From Lanius collurio (lineage: Eukaryota > Chordata > Aves > Passeriformes > Laniidae), in the NCBI GenBank assembly GCA_020086605.1, contig JACBWW010000021.1, forward strand, positions 1,830,209-1,894,208: a DNA stretch of 64,000 bases, read 5' to 3'. The translations under genes were made by a program, and so were the position numbers. Position 1 is the first letter of the stretch; every line of letters begins with the position of its first letter. Below the pieces are notes generated by a model. It was not told where the DNA came from and did not search any database. It saw only the letters and a program-made list of their open reading frames with translations. Shown here piece by piece: positions 1 through 11,485 of the stretch.

Positions 1-3000
1 AAAGTTACCTTTTCCAAAAATCTGGAAGTCAAGGTGAGAGAAATTTGCAAGCAAAGATTCTGGTGAGAATACAAAATTCTGCACAAGTATTTAACCAAAT
101 TTATACAAACCCCTTTAGTAATAGCATTTCAAATGCAAAGATTTTCAGTCACAGAATTCATAGCATTTCTCAGAAACCCTATTTCCATTTTACAGATGAA
201 AACAAGAGATTGAATAATTTACCAAAAGAATTTTAAGTTTATCAGATACATCAGAATGGAGCCTACTAGCCCATACACCATAGTCCTTTAAATCATTTTA
301 ACTGCACCCAAGGGTAAGATATCCCCAAAACCATCACTCTACACAAACCTTGTAAGGTGATTTGCCAAAATAGCTCTGAATTAAAGACATAAAATTTCCC
401 ATATGCAGTATACAACAGGTATCAGGTGTCTGAGAGTCATCCATGAAAGCTGGTACTCTAAGTAGGGAATTACTCAAGCAATTAACCTACCAGAAACATC
501 AAGGGGACAAACACGTTGGATGTGGTCCCTTCTCTGGGCTTACATGCTAGAGCTGCAAAAAGGTTCTACCCACTGCTGGAATTTACAGCTCGGGAACTCC
601 CTCTGGATGCAGGCACAGGTCTCTTCAAAGACTGAATAATCAGCGGAGTTTTCTCCACAAAATCCCCACACATTCAAGATGTGAAAAACATCTCAAGTTT
701 AACGCACATCTCTCCTACCCTTCTTTACAGACAACTCCTGAATGCTGAGGGAGGACTGACAATTCCTTCTCATGAGTAAGTACCTCTTCAAGGGAACAGT
801 GAGACAAAGCAAGGGAGAGAGTGAGCCTTTCACCCAGCCCAGCAGTTTCAGCTTTCACCCAGGCTGCAGGCTCCACAGCAAGAATATCCACGCACTCTAC
901 ATTCAATATCCACCACAGGAAACACTCAGTTGTTAAGATTAAGACTAGAACCAAGCATTTTCCACCAAGATGAACTGACCAAATCAAAACATCCGAGAGC
1001 CATGTGCACTCTTTCCTTCAGGCCCAAAACTCAGTTATAAAACACCATATACAATAAACATCATTTCAAGGCAAAAATTACAAGTCTTCCTCATCACAGA
1101 ACATCAGCCAAGATTGCAGGGCACATAGATATGTGCAGAACCAGACACTCTGGCATTGAAAAAACACTTTATGGCCAGAAACAAAGCCCCAAGGCACATC
1201 AGTATTTTTACCAGCAACATGTAAAAATCCCTAAGAGGCAATGTAAGTTACTTAGTACTAAGTACACATACACCAACACAACTGATCAGGTTCCCAGCTT
1301 CTGACATTTGTGTATTTAAAAAGGCAGTTCCCTTCAAGTGTACACACAACCTTTATTATTATCTGACCCTACTGTATGTTTACATTCAGGAGGAATCAAA
1401 AGTACTGAAAAGACAGGGCGGGCCTTAACATACCCACAAGTGCAGAAAGAATGCCAACACTATCTTATGATCTAGGAATAGGTTCTTAGAACATAAAGAC
1501 AGAGTTAAATGTGCATGATTGTTGACTGGGAGTTTTTGTTTGGGTAGGGAATGTTTAAAGTGTATATACACTTTACATTTGGGAAAAGCATCTGCTCCAC
1601 ATTTTAAGAAGGCCAGTCAATTCCAGGTGACTAACCAATGAAAGGTGACTGAAAAAGGAAGTAAATGTTACAAGAGTATTTTTTTAACCTCTGAGCAGAC
1701 GAAAGCCCCATTCTAAATAAAGAATGCAGGAAAAAGGAACATTACAGGCATTGAAAACTAGAGACATGTTCTACAGTTATAAGCCAGGCAGTTTTACTGT
1801 TTAAGTTTTAAAGACTACTCCCACTTGTTCCCAAACCTTACTTCACAAAGTTTTTCTTTCTATCATTCCCTCAGCCCCATTAAAAGATGTTCATAAGTGC
1901 ACTGAACTTGTTCTAAACTCTTAACCATTACAAAAAAACCCATTCTATTTAACAATATTTTATGTAAGTTTCATTTGTTAGACATCTCTACTGCACATTT
2001 TAGGAAAACACCATTCTAGTCAAAATGAAACCACACAGAAGGGGATAAGGTTTTCAATTATACTACTTAAAATGCTTTGTTTTAAAATGATCTAACACGC
2101 ACATAACTAAAGGAAAAGTTAATAAAAGATGAAATTTCAATTACATTTATATCAAAGCAAGAGAATTCACAAGGAAGCAAGTCTCCTGGTAAGCATTACT
2201 AAACATACAAAAATGTTAAACCTTTCTTTCACAATGAAGAAAAGTCTAAACAGTATCAGGTCTGTCTTATCCTGACTCAAATCACATTCAAATGTAAGAG
2301 AATTCAAATAAGACTCCAAAGAACATTTAAAGAAAGAAACAAACAACCCTCACTTACAGATACCAAAAAATCCCCAAGTTATTTCCTCTGTCTTCATCTT
2401 TCAGCCAAAATCAGAAAGATCAGGTTTCTAGTGAGAAGTCATTCAGTGATAGTTTGTGAACTACTGTTTGTGCTTGTTCATACCTGCACATGTAATTTCC
2501 TCCTCCTTGTGCCAAATAAAAGCATTGCTCAGTCCCACAGAGGAAATTTCACAGATGGTTACAGTGAACCATTCCCATTTACAGTGGAAAACCACAGATA
2601 GTTTAGAAATACTGAAAAGCTGATTGAGAATATAAAACATGGGTAAGTGAACAACTTTTCACAGAATAAGTAGGTCACTGAAGTGCCCAACACATTCTTA
2701 ACACTGAAGAATATCAGAACAACGTGATGAGTTTATTCTGCATGGAATTCCCCTCCCCTCCCTCAACTACAGTGGCTTCAGTTCAGCATTCAGATTATGC
2801 AATCAGAATTCCACACTGAGAAACGGAGATGCCATGAAAATGCAGGCATTTTTATTTCCCGGAGTTCTTAGTGCAGTGATGGGAAAGCAGACAGGGAGGT
2901 CAGGGAAACTTCTAAGCAGTGTAAACAGTTCCCCAGGAAGTGGCTGAACAAACGGGGGAGGAGGCACCAAACCAAGGTCAGGTCACTCACAGCAGCAACC

Positions 3001-3216
3001 CACAGACAACCTGAGCTCGTAAGGGAGGGACAGACTCAGCACTGCCAATCACACACGGACATTCAGCTCCCAGGCTGCAATTTCTTCTGATAATTTAATC
3101 TTTCTACATGTCCAGTCACACTTTAGGACAACATAGATGTGTCAGCGGTTGATCTTCCTGCATATACCACAAAAATCACATCCTACCTGAAAGCAAAGTG
3201 AAAAGTAAGCATTATC

Positions 3217-3234
3217 AAAAAAAAAAAAAAAAAA
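3217..3234 (+). repeat. Poly(A) tract, 18 A
   Basis: Uninterrupted run of 18 A inside USP3 intron 1. No attached transposon body was recognised. Confidence 0.95.
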
Positions 3235-5364
3235 GTTAAACATTAGAGGCAGTCTGATCTTAATGAATAAGCATAGCCAAAAGCATTTTTTTAAAAATTA
3301 CTGCCTCTATTTCTACTTTACACTCTAAAAACATTTCTTTAGTTGTTTGGCTACTTTGATAACTCATTAGCATACAACTTTAAATATTGAATATTTTAGC
3401 CTTCACAGAAAAACAGCTATTGTTCCTCAGTGTAGCAGCAGCATCCACAAAAAAAAAGTTAGTCAATCTTTATATTAGAACAAGACACATAAATGCTCAC
3501 TTTCAGACAGCAGCCAGAAAAAACACAGCAAAGCCAACAGTGTAATGTCATTTTGAGTAAGTTAGCAATCAACAGCAGGTCAAAATACTCAAGCTGGGAA
3601 TAGGATGGAAAAGAGGGGAAAGACAGAAAGAAGTCTTCTTGCTTTCTTTATATAACCCAGTAAATAATCTGTTTGTTGTTGCCACTGTTACATTCCTACT
3701 TCCCCAATACCAGCAAGACACATTAAACCATCCCTGTGACCAAAAAAAGAGAAAGAGAAAGAAATGCGGATGAGAACATTACCAAATCAAAACATGAACT
3801 GAAGGGTAAAAACCCCGAAAATTAAAAGGATCAAGGCTGTTTTGAGAAAATGCACCTATTTTGACACAGACAAGCAGATGCTTATATTCCCACCTAAAAA
3901 GTATCTTGAAAAAAATCAGTATTTCCCTGTTTGATATTGATAGGGACCTTCAACCCCCATCCTCAAACCTGATAGTAACATCTTGCTTTACAGGCAAAAA
4001 TCTGCCTGCTTGCAGTACTGGGGGCAGGCCAACTTCCAGAACCACCACCTTGCTCTGCCAGGCTGCCTGGGGGTATTGAGATCAGATTCACATGGGTAAT
4101 TAAATCCTCCACTGAAATCTCAAACTAGGTTTACAAGATCCAAAATTATGCAAGGTATCCCAAAGGGGGTAACACCAGAGGACTGCTCTGACATACATAG
4201 ATAAGACTGCTAAATGGCAAGTGTAGTCATTGTGTCAAGTACCATTTAACACATCCCCTTATTATCAAGGAAAAGAATTTTTAAGGACAAAATCTTACAC
4301 TACTACCATAACAAGGGCACCATAAAGCAATTCCAATTCACTCTACAATAAAATCTGTTTCCTCCAACAACACTGGAGTATAAATCAGAACAACCTTAAC
4401 TAGTTTTCAGATACAATTTTTTTATTAAAGTGCACTTTCTACCCTTCATGGAATATTTTAATTAATGGCCTTTAATCACTTTTTACCTAGGTAAGGAATG
4501 CTTGATAAAACAGAAAGCAAAGTATGAACAGGTTACTAAATGAAGTGAGTGGTACTGATCAAATGAGAAATAGCTCAAAGCTTAATATCATTCCAGATAC
4601 TGGGTCTGAATCTTTCACTCTGTCAACCTCAGACACACACGACAAAAAAAAAAATATTAACAAGTCTAAGTGTGTCATCCTCAACACCTTGACACTATCA
4701 GACACACTCAAAGCACAGTGCACTGATACTGTTTAACACCTGCATACCCCGAAGAGCTGGGAAAGGCAGGTGAAAACAATCCTGCTTACACTGAAACCAG
4801 CTGTAATGAGATTTGCCCTAATCTGGGGTAAATCAAGAGTCTGCCATGCACACATGAGCGTCTCCTCCTGCCTCCACAAAGCCTCAGACTAAACTGTCTC
4901 CTTACCTGCTACACTGGACACTTCAGAACAGTCTGTAGTAAAATCTGTCCTTCAGTGTTTATCTTTGAAATCATCATGAAGATTACATCTAGTTTCTCAA
5001 AGGCAATGTATTAAATGTCTACTTCTTTCCTCTGAAGCATCTCTTCCCCCAGCTAATTTTCAAATTTTGTGATGGATTATGGTTTTGTTGAGTATAAACA
5101 AAATTTTGAAAAATAAAACTAGAAAATATTAAATCACCACCAATTTAAGTTTACTGTTAAAAGATACTAAGTATCTGAAAACAAAGACTCACCTTTTTTT
5201 TTAAATTAAAAGGAAATTTACATCCAACTTATGAGACCAAAATTAAGACCTTTATCCTATCTCAATAAATGTGCATCTTCTACCTGGTTCCAAAGCACTG
5301 TGATCTATCTTACAGGCCAAGATAACTGCTGACCCCATGGTCAGCTCACACATCAGTAACCAAC

Positions 5365-5443
5365 TAAAACAAAACAAAAAAAACCAAACCAAAAGAAAGA
5401 AAGAAAAAAAAAAAAAAACAAAAAAAACCACCAAAAAACAACA
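5365..5443 (+). repeat. A-rich low-complexity tract
   Basis: About 80 bases made almost wholly of A with scattered C and G, including AAAG-type repeats and a run of 15 or more A. It lies in USP3 intron 1. On the minus strand it reads as a T-rich polypyrimidine tract. The open frame across it is a composition artefact. Confidence 0.9.
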
Positions 5444-8400
5444 ATTTTAGGGAAAACAAGATTGAGTCTTAAAAAAAACAAATCTAACAAGTTAACTTAA
5501 AACAACAGCCAGGGAATTAATCTAAGGAGATATAACAACCTATAAAGAGTTACTAACAAGCATTCCTGCATAGCAGTGACTCAGAGAAATAAAAAGGTGA
5601 AAGACTACCCAACTCTGGAATTAAAGTGACTGAATAAAAAGGGGCCATTTCTTAAAATATATATATACATATTTTGTGATTTAAATTTCAGAATAAATCT
5701 AGCAATTTCCAGGCCAAATTAATTTTCCAGATGTAGGGTGACAAATAATGCTCACACACACAGTACAGAGCACTAGATCCACACACTGTCCATGATCTTA
5801 CCCTGAGTTTACACACAGAGAACTGAAGTTTTCTTAGGAATAAGGTCCTACCTACCCTCCCTCTCCAGTTTCAGCAAGTTTTCCCTCCTCCTATATCACA
5901 GTAATCACAAAAAGACAGAAGAAATCAAGACCTCTAGTAATAAAAGTGGAAAAGCAGACAGAGACACAAATACTTATAGAACTGGAGAAGCAACACTAAG
6001 AAGCAGCTGGGATGAAAAGGAAAGCCAAGAGGGTTAAAGTCTGTACCTGTGCTTTTACACTATACTTGTTTTGGCACTGACTGCAACAGTCCAAAGCCAA
6101 AAATCACAGTGTGGCAGAATGGTGTTACCTACCCCAGTGAAAGCAGAACAGTGTGACTAATTTAACTGGGAAAACAAAACCTGATGGGGGGCGGGCAGGG
6201 AAGCAGCCAGCAAAAAAAAAACATCAAAAGCAGCCTGACCCAGTGCAATCATGTTCTTGAAAGGTCTAAACAGCCCCAAACACTTGGTCTCAAATCTAAA
6301 TAAGCATTCAAGGGTATTTGGGGTTATTCTGAACAAACTTAATTTACCAAATATTTTAGTAACTTAAACACACACTAAAAAGTCATTAACTCAGCATGTG
6401 GATTTCCACCATAATCACTGCTCACTAGGCCTCAAACAGCTTCCTCGTGCTGGCTCTCCTGTCTCTCATATCCCCAGTGTCATTTCCAAATCCACAACGT
6501 ATATTTCTGACCACTAGTGCAATTACAACTCTTATACAATAGAAATCAGAATGCAAAAAGCAGATGCCAGGCACATATACTCAGCTTTTGCAGGAAATAC
6601 CAGTGTACAGCCAGAACTGCTCTCCAACACCTAATAAAATTATCCTTTTTAATGGGGAAAAAAAAAGCATTCAACTGACAGTGATCTGAAAAGTAAGTTT
6701 CAAGCATCCTTCAAAGTGCAATTCCCCTTTAAAAAAACCAAAAAAATCACAAAATCTCTATCTCAGCAGACACAATCCTATCACTCTGCAGCTGTTCTTC
6801 TAAAGACAGAACATCAAATTCAACACTGAACAACCAATGAGCTCAGTGAGAACGATTAATGAATCCTCAACCACACAGAAAAAAAAGTTGGAAAACCTCT
6901 CCAGACTTCCACAGGTGTGCTTAGAAGATTGCAATCTCACTTAGGTGAGGCAGAGCTCCCTGTGGTTTGATGAGTCTATGAAAACTTGTTGAGAAATACC
7001 ACATCTGAGCTGTTCCAGAGCACTTTTCATAATTACATGATTTGCACAACAGTGATGAAGGTGTGGCACATCATACAATTCACCAGCTTCAGTCTGTGAC
7101 ACAGTCCTGCCAATGCCTCCAGGTACTCTGCTTCCAACTTCAGCAGAAGCTTCAGAAATTAAAGTGCACAGAAAAACTGCAGTCCCGTTGGAATTAGCAG
7201 ATATCTGCACACATTATTTCACATGACAGCACTGATTAAAAGCCATTTTTAGTTTTTATACCATTTCTACTTTACATATATATCTCCTCCTAAATGCCCC
7301 ATTACAACAACGAAGGGGCTACAGATCTGCGAAAAAATCATTCTGTGCTCTCTTTTGATAATCTTGAAGCTCCTCAAGGCAAATATATGCTGCTTTCTGC
7401 ACTGCTGATTGTACAGAGCAGGCCTAATTGGTTAAGTACTAAGGGGAAAGCACACCATTTTCTAAATGGGGGCCTTAAACTCTCTGACCTCCAAATACCT
7501 AACAGTAAAAGAACATCTAGAGACACTGAAAAATGAACATACAACATTACTTATTAACTGAAAGCAAAACCAGTCATATCTGGATCACACTCTTGTTGTC
7601 AATGCTTCCTCTCAGTGCTTTTAAAAGAATCTTCCCTCATCACAAGACCTCCAAAACAACTCTGGCAGAAAGCCTTCAAGGGAAACTTGAAACATGTGGG
7701 CCAAAGGAGCAGCTCAGGCAGCTCGTGCTCCTCTAACCAACTCATTCCTCCAGCAAAGCTGGCTTCCAAACACCAGCACCAAATGCAACACTCCTCCATT
7801 ACACAGTGACACAATAGTCAACATCAATTAACAATACTCCAAAGTGCCTCCATATTACCTTGTGAAGTTATTGCTGCCATCAGGAGTTTTTGCAGATGGA
7901 CAAGGAAAAGGTACTTAACTCAGCATGGCAACCATAGCCCCACAAATCTCTAGAATATCAGAGAATTATAAAAAAAGCCACTGGCACTCTGAACTAAAAA
8001 TCACTCTCCAACCTATTCTGCAACATTTTGCTATCACTGGCACATCAGGTGGCTGCCAGAAAGTTTCCTGGATCACCAGCCTTTTCTGGAAAGGTCAGCA
8101 GCAACTAGGAACAGGACTGACAAGTTCTGAGTTAGTTTAAGACAATGTACTTGATGAGAGATGCCCTGTAATTACAGACTGCAGAAAACTGCCTTCCAAA
8201 TATTTTTCTACAACTGGGACACCACCAACAACAAACAAAACTAAAACCATACAACCTTAGAAAAGCAGCATCAAAATTAATAGGAGATGCATTAAATTTT
8301 GACAATGTATTAATTTACATGCAGCATCTTCTGTTTAAGTTTATATTACAAAGTTACACCAAACCCAGAAAATAAGACATAGTATTTACAGTAACTTGAC

Positions 8401-9181
8401 ATAAACCAGTATTACGTACCTTTAAAAAAAACTGACATCACTAAAATGAGTGCAAACAAGAATATGACAGTACTCTGTACACTATTACAGAGGTAATGTA
8501 ACAATAATCACGTATTACTAGCTGGAAATGAGAACTGAGGCGCTACAGATTTACTACACTAGCAGAAATGCAACATTAATTTAAAAAAACGCCACAATTT
8601 TATTTGCTTTAAATTAACAAGAGCCTGCTGTTTGTTCACTGGACTGTTTTCAATTCAATGTACCGAGATATTTTCTCTAGCCACTTGTTAAAATTTCAAC
8701 AGTTATCTATGCAAGTACTGTGTGACTTACCTTTATATTCTTAAAAAGCACTACAAACAAAAAGCTCCCCTAGATCGGGTGCCATCATTATTCAGAGCCC
8801 TAAGAGCCCTTACACCTTCCTCCTGTATCAGTGCTGTAAAATAACTCAGGTGATTGCCCAGAACTGGCTCTCCCTGTAAGTGCTGGTTTGGGAGAAACTT
8901 CTCTGAACAATACAAAAAACTTAAAATACTTGTTCTAACTGCTTTACTTCTTTGTTGAGAAGCAGAATGCATAACATGGTAGCTGTAAAGTGGCTATTAT
9001 TTTAAGCTAGGAAGTTCTATTAATATCTCAGAATGTATTTTTAGTTTTGGTACTTTTATCTTTTTTAACTTCTCTGAAGGGTGGTTCCCTACTGCCATAT
9101 GCTTCTTCTTGACAACTTTGCTTGCCCTTGATATTCTGAAGATAACAAATGGACTTTCAAAGTTAAACTTCTTGTCAGTAA

Positions 9182-9209
9182 TTTTTTTCTTTCTTTCTTT
9201 TTTTTTTTT
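9182..9209 (+). repeat. T-rich (TTTC)n / poly(T) tract
   Basis: Short pyrimidine tract of TTTC units followed by a run of T, in USP3 intron 1. Confidence 0.85.
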
Positions 9210-10001
9210 GTAAAAAAAACATTAGGGACAACAAATTTTCCTGTACTTCTCCTTTCCTCCTAATCATTTCTCTGCATGACTCCACTGGACTCCACCGTAA
9301 AGTGTACACCCTCTAAATCAAAAGCATTACAGAGAAAAATAACTGGTTTTGCCAAAGGAAGCAGCAACGCTACCACACCTTGGCTCCCGGAAACTGCAAT
9401 CAGGGAAGAAGTTAAGTAAGCAGCAGCCTTCCCACACGAAGGCACTGACATTGCGAGACAAAGGACAACCATCTTCCCTTTAAAAAAAAGAACACCTTAA
9501 AATACACCCAGCTCTTCAGTGCTCTCCGGTCGCTCATTCCCAAAGCAGGCTTCTTCTCCAGTGCCCACCGGCACAAGTCCCGCTGCTCCTCTAAGCGGGG
9601 CCTACTTCCCACGCCAGACCGATGGGGTTGTGCTCTGCTTTCGCACGGGGCACAACCAAACACAACTACAGCAAACAGCGGGGGTTAGCAGTGTGGAAAG
9701 CTAAATCTGGAACAGCCGGCGCACGGCACGTTTAAAGGGAAAGCCCCTGAACAAACAAGATCATGCGAGGTACAGTAGCGACGACAGGATATTTACATTA
9801 TTAAATCAAAGAGCAAAGTACTAAAAACAGACGACCTCTACAATCCTACCGACCCACAGGTAGGTGAGCGTGACTCCCAAACCCCCACAGACCAGCTTCA
9901 CTGAGATGCTCCTTGGCTTGAAAGGGGGTCCCAAGCGACGCCTTCCGCCGCAAGTCTTATTAAAACTACACTCTCCAAAGTCCTTCCAAAAACGTATTAT
10001 T

Positions 10002-10039
10002 ACCAAAAAAAAAACCAAAAAACCCAAACAAACAAAAAA
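10002..10039 (+). repeat. A/C-rich low-complexity tract
   Basis: A and C only for most of its length, at the left shore of the USP3 CpG island. It marks the sharp change from AT-rich intron to GC-rich island. Confidence 0.8.
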
Positions 10040-10539
10040 GGAAAGTAATCTCAGCCCGATTTATAGAACACACTGACCCGGCAGCTGCCAGCGGCTCCTC
10101 TGCCCTCAGCCGCGGTCCCGGGGCAGAGCCGAGCACGCAGCTCCTCCGGCAGACAAAAGGAGCGCGGAGAGCGGCCCCGCAGAGCTCCGCGGCGGCGGGG
10201 CGGGGGGCGCCGGCCCCGGCGGGACAAAGTCCGCTGCCTGCCCCGGGCCGGACAGCGCCGGGAGCCCGGGGCAGGGCCGGAGGGGGGAGGGCAGCCCCCA
10301 CTCCTGCCTCCACACGCGGCTCCCCCGCGGGCGCAGCGGCGGCTGGAAGGCGCAGCCCCCCTCAGAGGGTCCCGCGGGGCGGCCCCGGCGGGCAGGGGCC
10401 GGGGCAGCCGCCCTCCCGCGCGCCCCCGGGCCCTCCCCCGCCCGCCCGCGGGGCGCCCTCCCGCCGTCGGGCAGAGAGGACAAAGGAACGGCCGGGCTAC
10501 CTCGGCCCGGGAGGGCCGCGCAGCGCAGGCCGCACTCAC

Positions 10540-10630
10540 CGCTGCAGCACCAGGAGGAGGGCGAGCCCTGCGGGAACTTGGCCGAGTCGGGCGCGATGCA
10601 GACGCTGGAGCCGAGGTGTGGGCACTCCAT
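10540..10630 (-). CDS. USP3: USP3 coding exon 1: ubiquitin carboxyl-terminal hydrolase 3, N-terminus (partial gene)
   Basis: USP3 is a nuclear cysteine protease that removes ubiquitin from histones H2A and H2B and acts in chromatin regulation and the DNA-damage response. The exon encodes 30 residues beginning MECPHLGSSVCIAPDSAKFP and ending SSWCCS, nearly identical to the mammalian N-terminus as I know it. Cys3 and His5 and the Cys pair at 28-29 belong to the N-terminal UBP-type zinc finger, which must continue in the next exon outside this window. The ATG is at 10,630-10,628. The exon ends in phase 1 and is followed by a canonical GTGAGT donor, where the mammalian gene also splits a Val codon. 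The rest of the zinc finger and the protease domain are not in the window. The gene is divergent to CA12, as in human. Confidence 0.93.
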
Positions 10631-10700
10631 GGCGGTCGCAGCGGAGCGGGGCGGGCGGGCGGCTCCTCGCGGCGCTACAGCGGCGGCGCCCCGCACACAA

Positions 10701-10710
10701 CAGCCATCTT
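10701..10710 (-). promoter_or_regulatory. Candidate YY1 element near the USP3 transcription start
   Basis: The minus strand reads AAGATGGCTG, matching the core of the YY1 motif (AAnATGGC) that often lies just downstream of start sites in TATA-less CpG-island promoters. It sits about 70 bases upstream of the USP3 start codon in the expected orientation. The motif is seen; its use is inferred. Confidence 0.45.
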
Positions 10711-10904
10711 AAGGCCGGCCTCCCGCTCCGCTCCGCGCCAGGCCGGGCCGGGCTTTGCGGGCAGCCGCCCTCCCTCCCGTCCGCGCCGCGCGTCGCTCCC
10801 CAGCCGCCGGGGTTTGCAGGCAGCCGCCCGCCGCAGGGGCCCGTGGCCCGGCTGGCGTGCCGGGAAGCGAGCTCTGGCCTTCGTGGGGTGGCTCGGCTGG
10901 CAGG

Positions 10905-11485
10905 ACCTTGAGCATCTGCTTCCAACGCCTGCCATAGGGCAGGAACACCTTCCCCTAGACCAGGTTGCTCCAAGCCCCATCCACCCTGGCCTTGAACACT
11001 TCCAGGGATGGGGCAGCCACAGCTTCTCTGGGCAGCCTGTGCCAGTGCTTCACCACCCTCACAGTAAAGAATATCCTAACAGCTAATCTAAACGTGCCCT
11101 CTTTCAATCTGGACCCGTTTCCCCTTGTCCTCTATCACTTCATACTCTGCCATACTGTCGTGCCCCATCTTCTCTGTAAGCTCCCCTCAGGTACTGAAGG
11201 GCCACCATTAGGTCACCCTGAAGCTTGTCATTTCCAGGCTGAACAATGCCCATTCTCTCAGCCTTTCCTCACAGAGCTGCTCCACCCGTCTGATCTACTT
11301 GGTGGCCTCCTCTGGCCTCACTGCAGCAGCTCCACATCCTTGAGCCCCCGGGCTGGGGCAGCTGCAGGTGGGGTGGGGTCCTCCCTCTCCTGCTGCCCAC
11401 GGGGCTCTGGATGCAGCCCAGGACGCGTTTGGCTTTCTGGGCTGCGTGCATTGACTGCCAGCTCATGGCGAGCCTGTCATCCAGT
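10905..11485 (-). mobile_element. CR1-type LINE, 3'-region fragment (inverted)
   Basis: The plus strand closely follows, from my knowledge of avian repeats, the reverse complement of the CR1 3' region. Recognisable stretches are CACTTCCAGGGATGGGGCAG near 10,998, CTCTGGGCAGCCTGTGCCAG near 11,027 and CACCACCCTCACAGTAAAGA near 11,051, and lower down GATGCAGCCCAGGACGCGTT at 11,411. The element therefore lies on the minus strand and was cut off before its body, as usual for CR1. The terminal 8-bp repeats (ATTCTGTG type) expected at its 3' end are missing at the left edge, where it abuts the USP3 CpG island. Open frames across it carry shifts and stops, so it is an inactive relic. Confidence 0.88.

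Larger units (their letters stand above)
1..10539 (-). other. USP3: USP3 intron 1 (5' part; intron continues beyond the left edge)
   Basis: This AT-rich stretch follows the splice donor of USP3 coding exon 1 at 10,539. I looked for the rest of the ubiquitin-specific zinc finger of USP3 on the minus strand and did not find it, so the second coding exon probably lies left of position 1. The stretch holds A-rich and T-rich simple tracts, annotated separately, and otherwise only short open frames without recognisable similarity. The last 450 bases belong to the CpG island. A large first intron agrees with the mammalian gene. Confidence 0.75.
10080..10905. promoter_or_regulatory. USP3: CpG island / promoter region of USP3
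   Basis: Base composition changes abruptly to very GC-rich and CpG-dense sequence between about 10,080 and 10,905. The USP3 start codon (10,630) and first splice donor (10,539) lie inside it, so the island covers the promoter, the 5' UTR, exon 1 and the start of intron 1. No TATA box is visible upstream of the start codon, which fits a broadly expressed housekeeping gene. Several long open frames on both strands within the island are products of GC-rich composition and were not called as genes. Confidence 0.9.

Noticed and set aside
3142..3186. Minus-strand mini-exon with a Cys-rich peptide (CDFCGICRKINR) after an acceptor-like site in USP3 intron 1
   Set aside because: It is reminiscent of a zinc finger but does not match USP3 exon 2, needs a particular choice of two overlapping acceptors to fit the frame, and stops after about 14 codons. 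Probably chance.
10051..11086. Several long open frames on both strands in the USP3 CpG island (up to 196 codons)
   Set aside because: They overlap each other and the true USP3 exon, are rich in Pro, Arg, Gly and Ala, and arise from the lack of AT-rich stop codons in GC-rich DNA. Only the 91-base exon matches a known protein.
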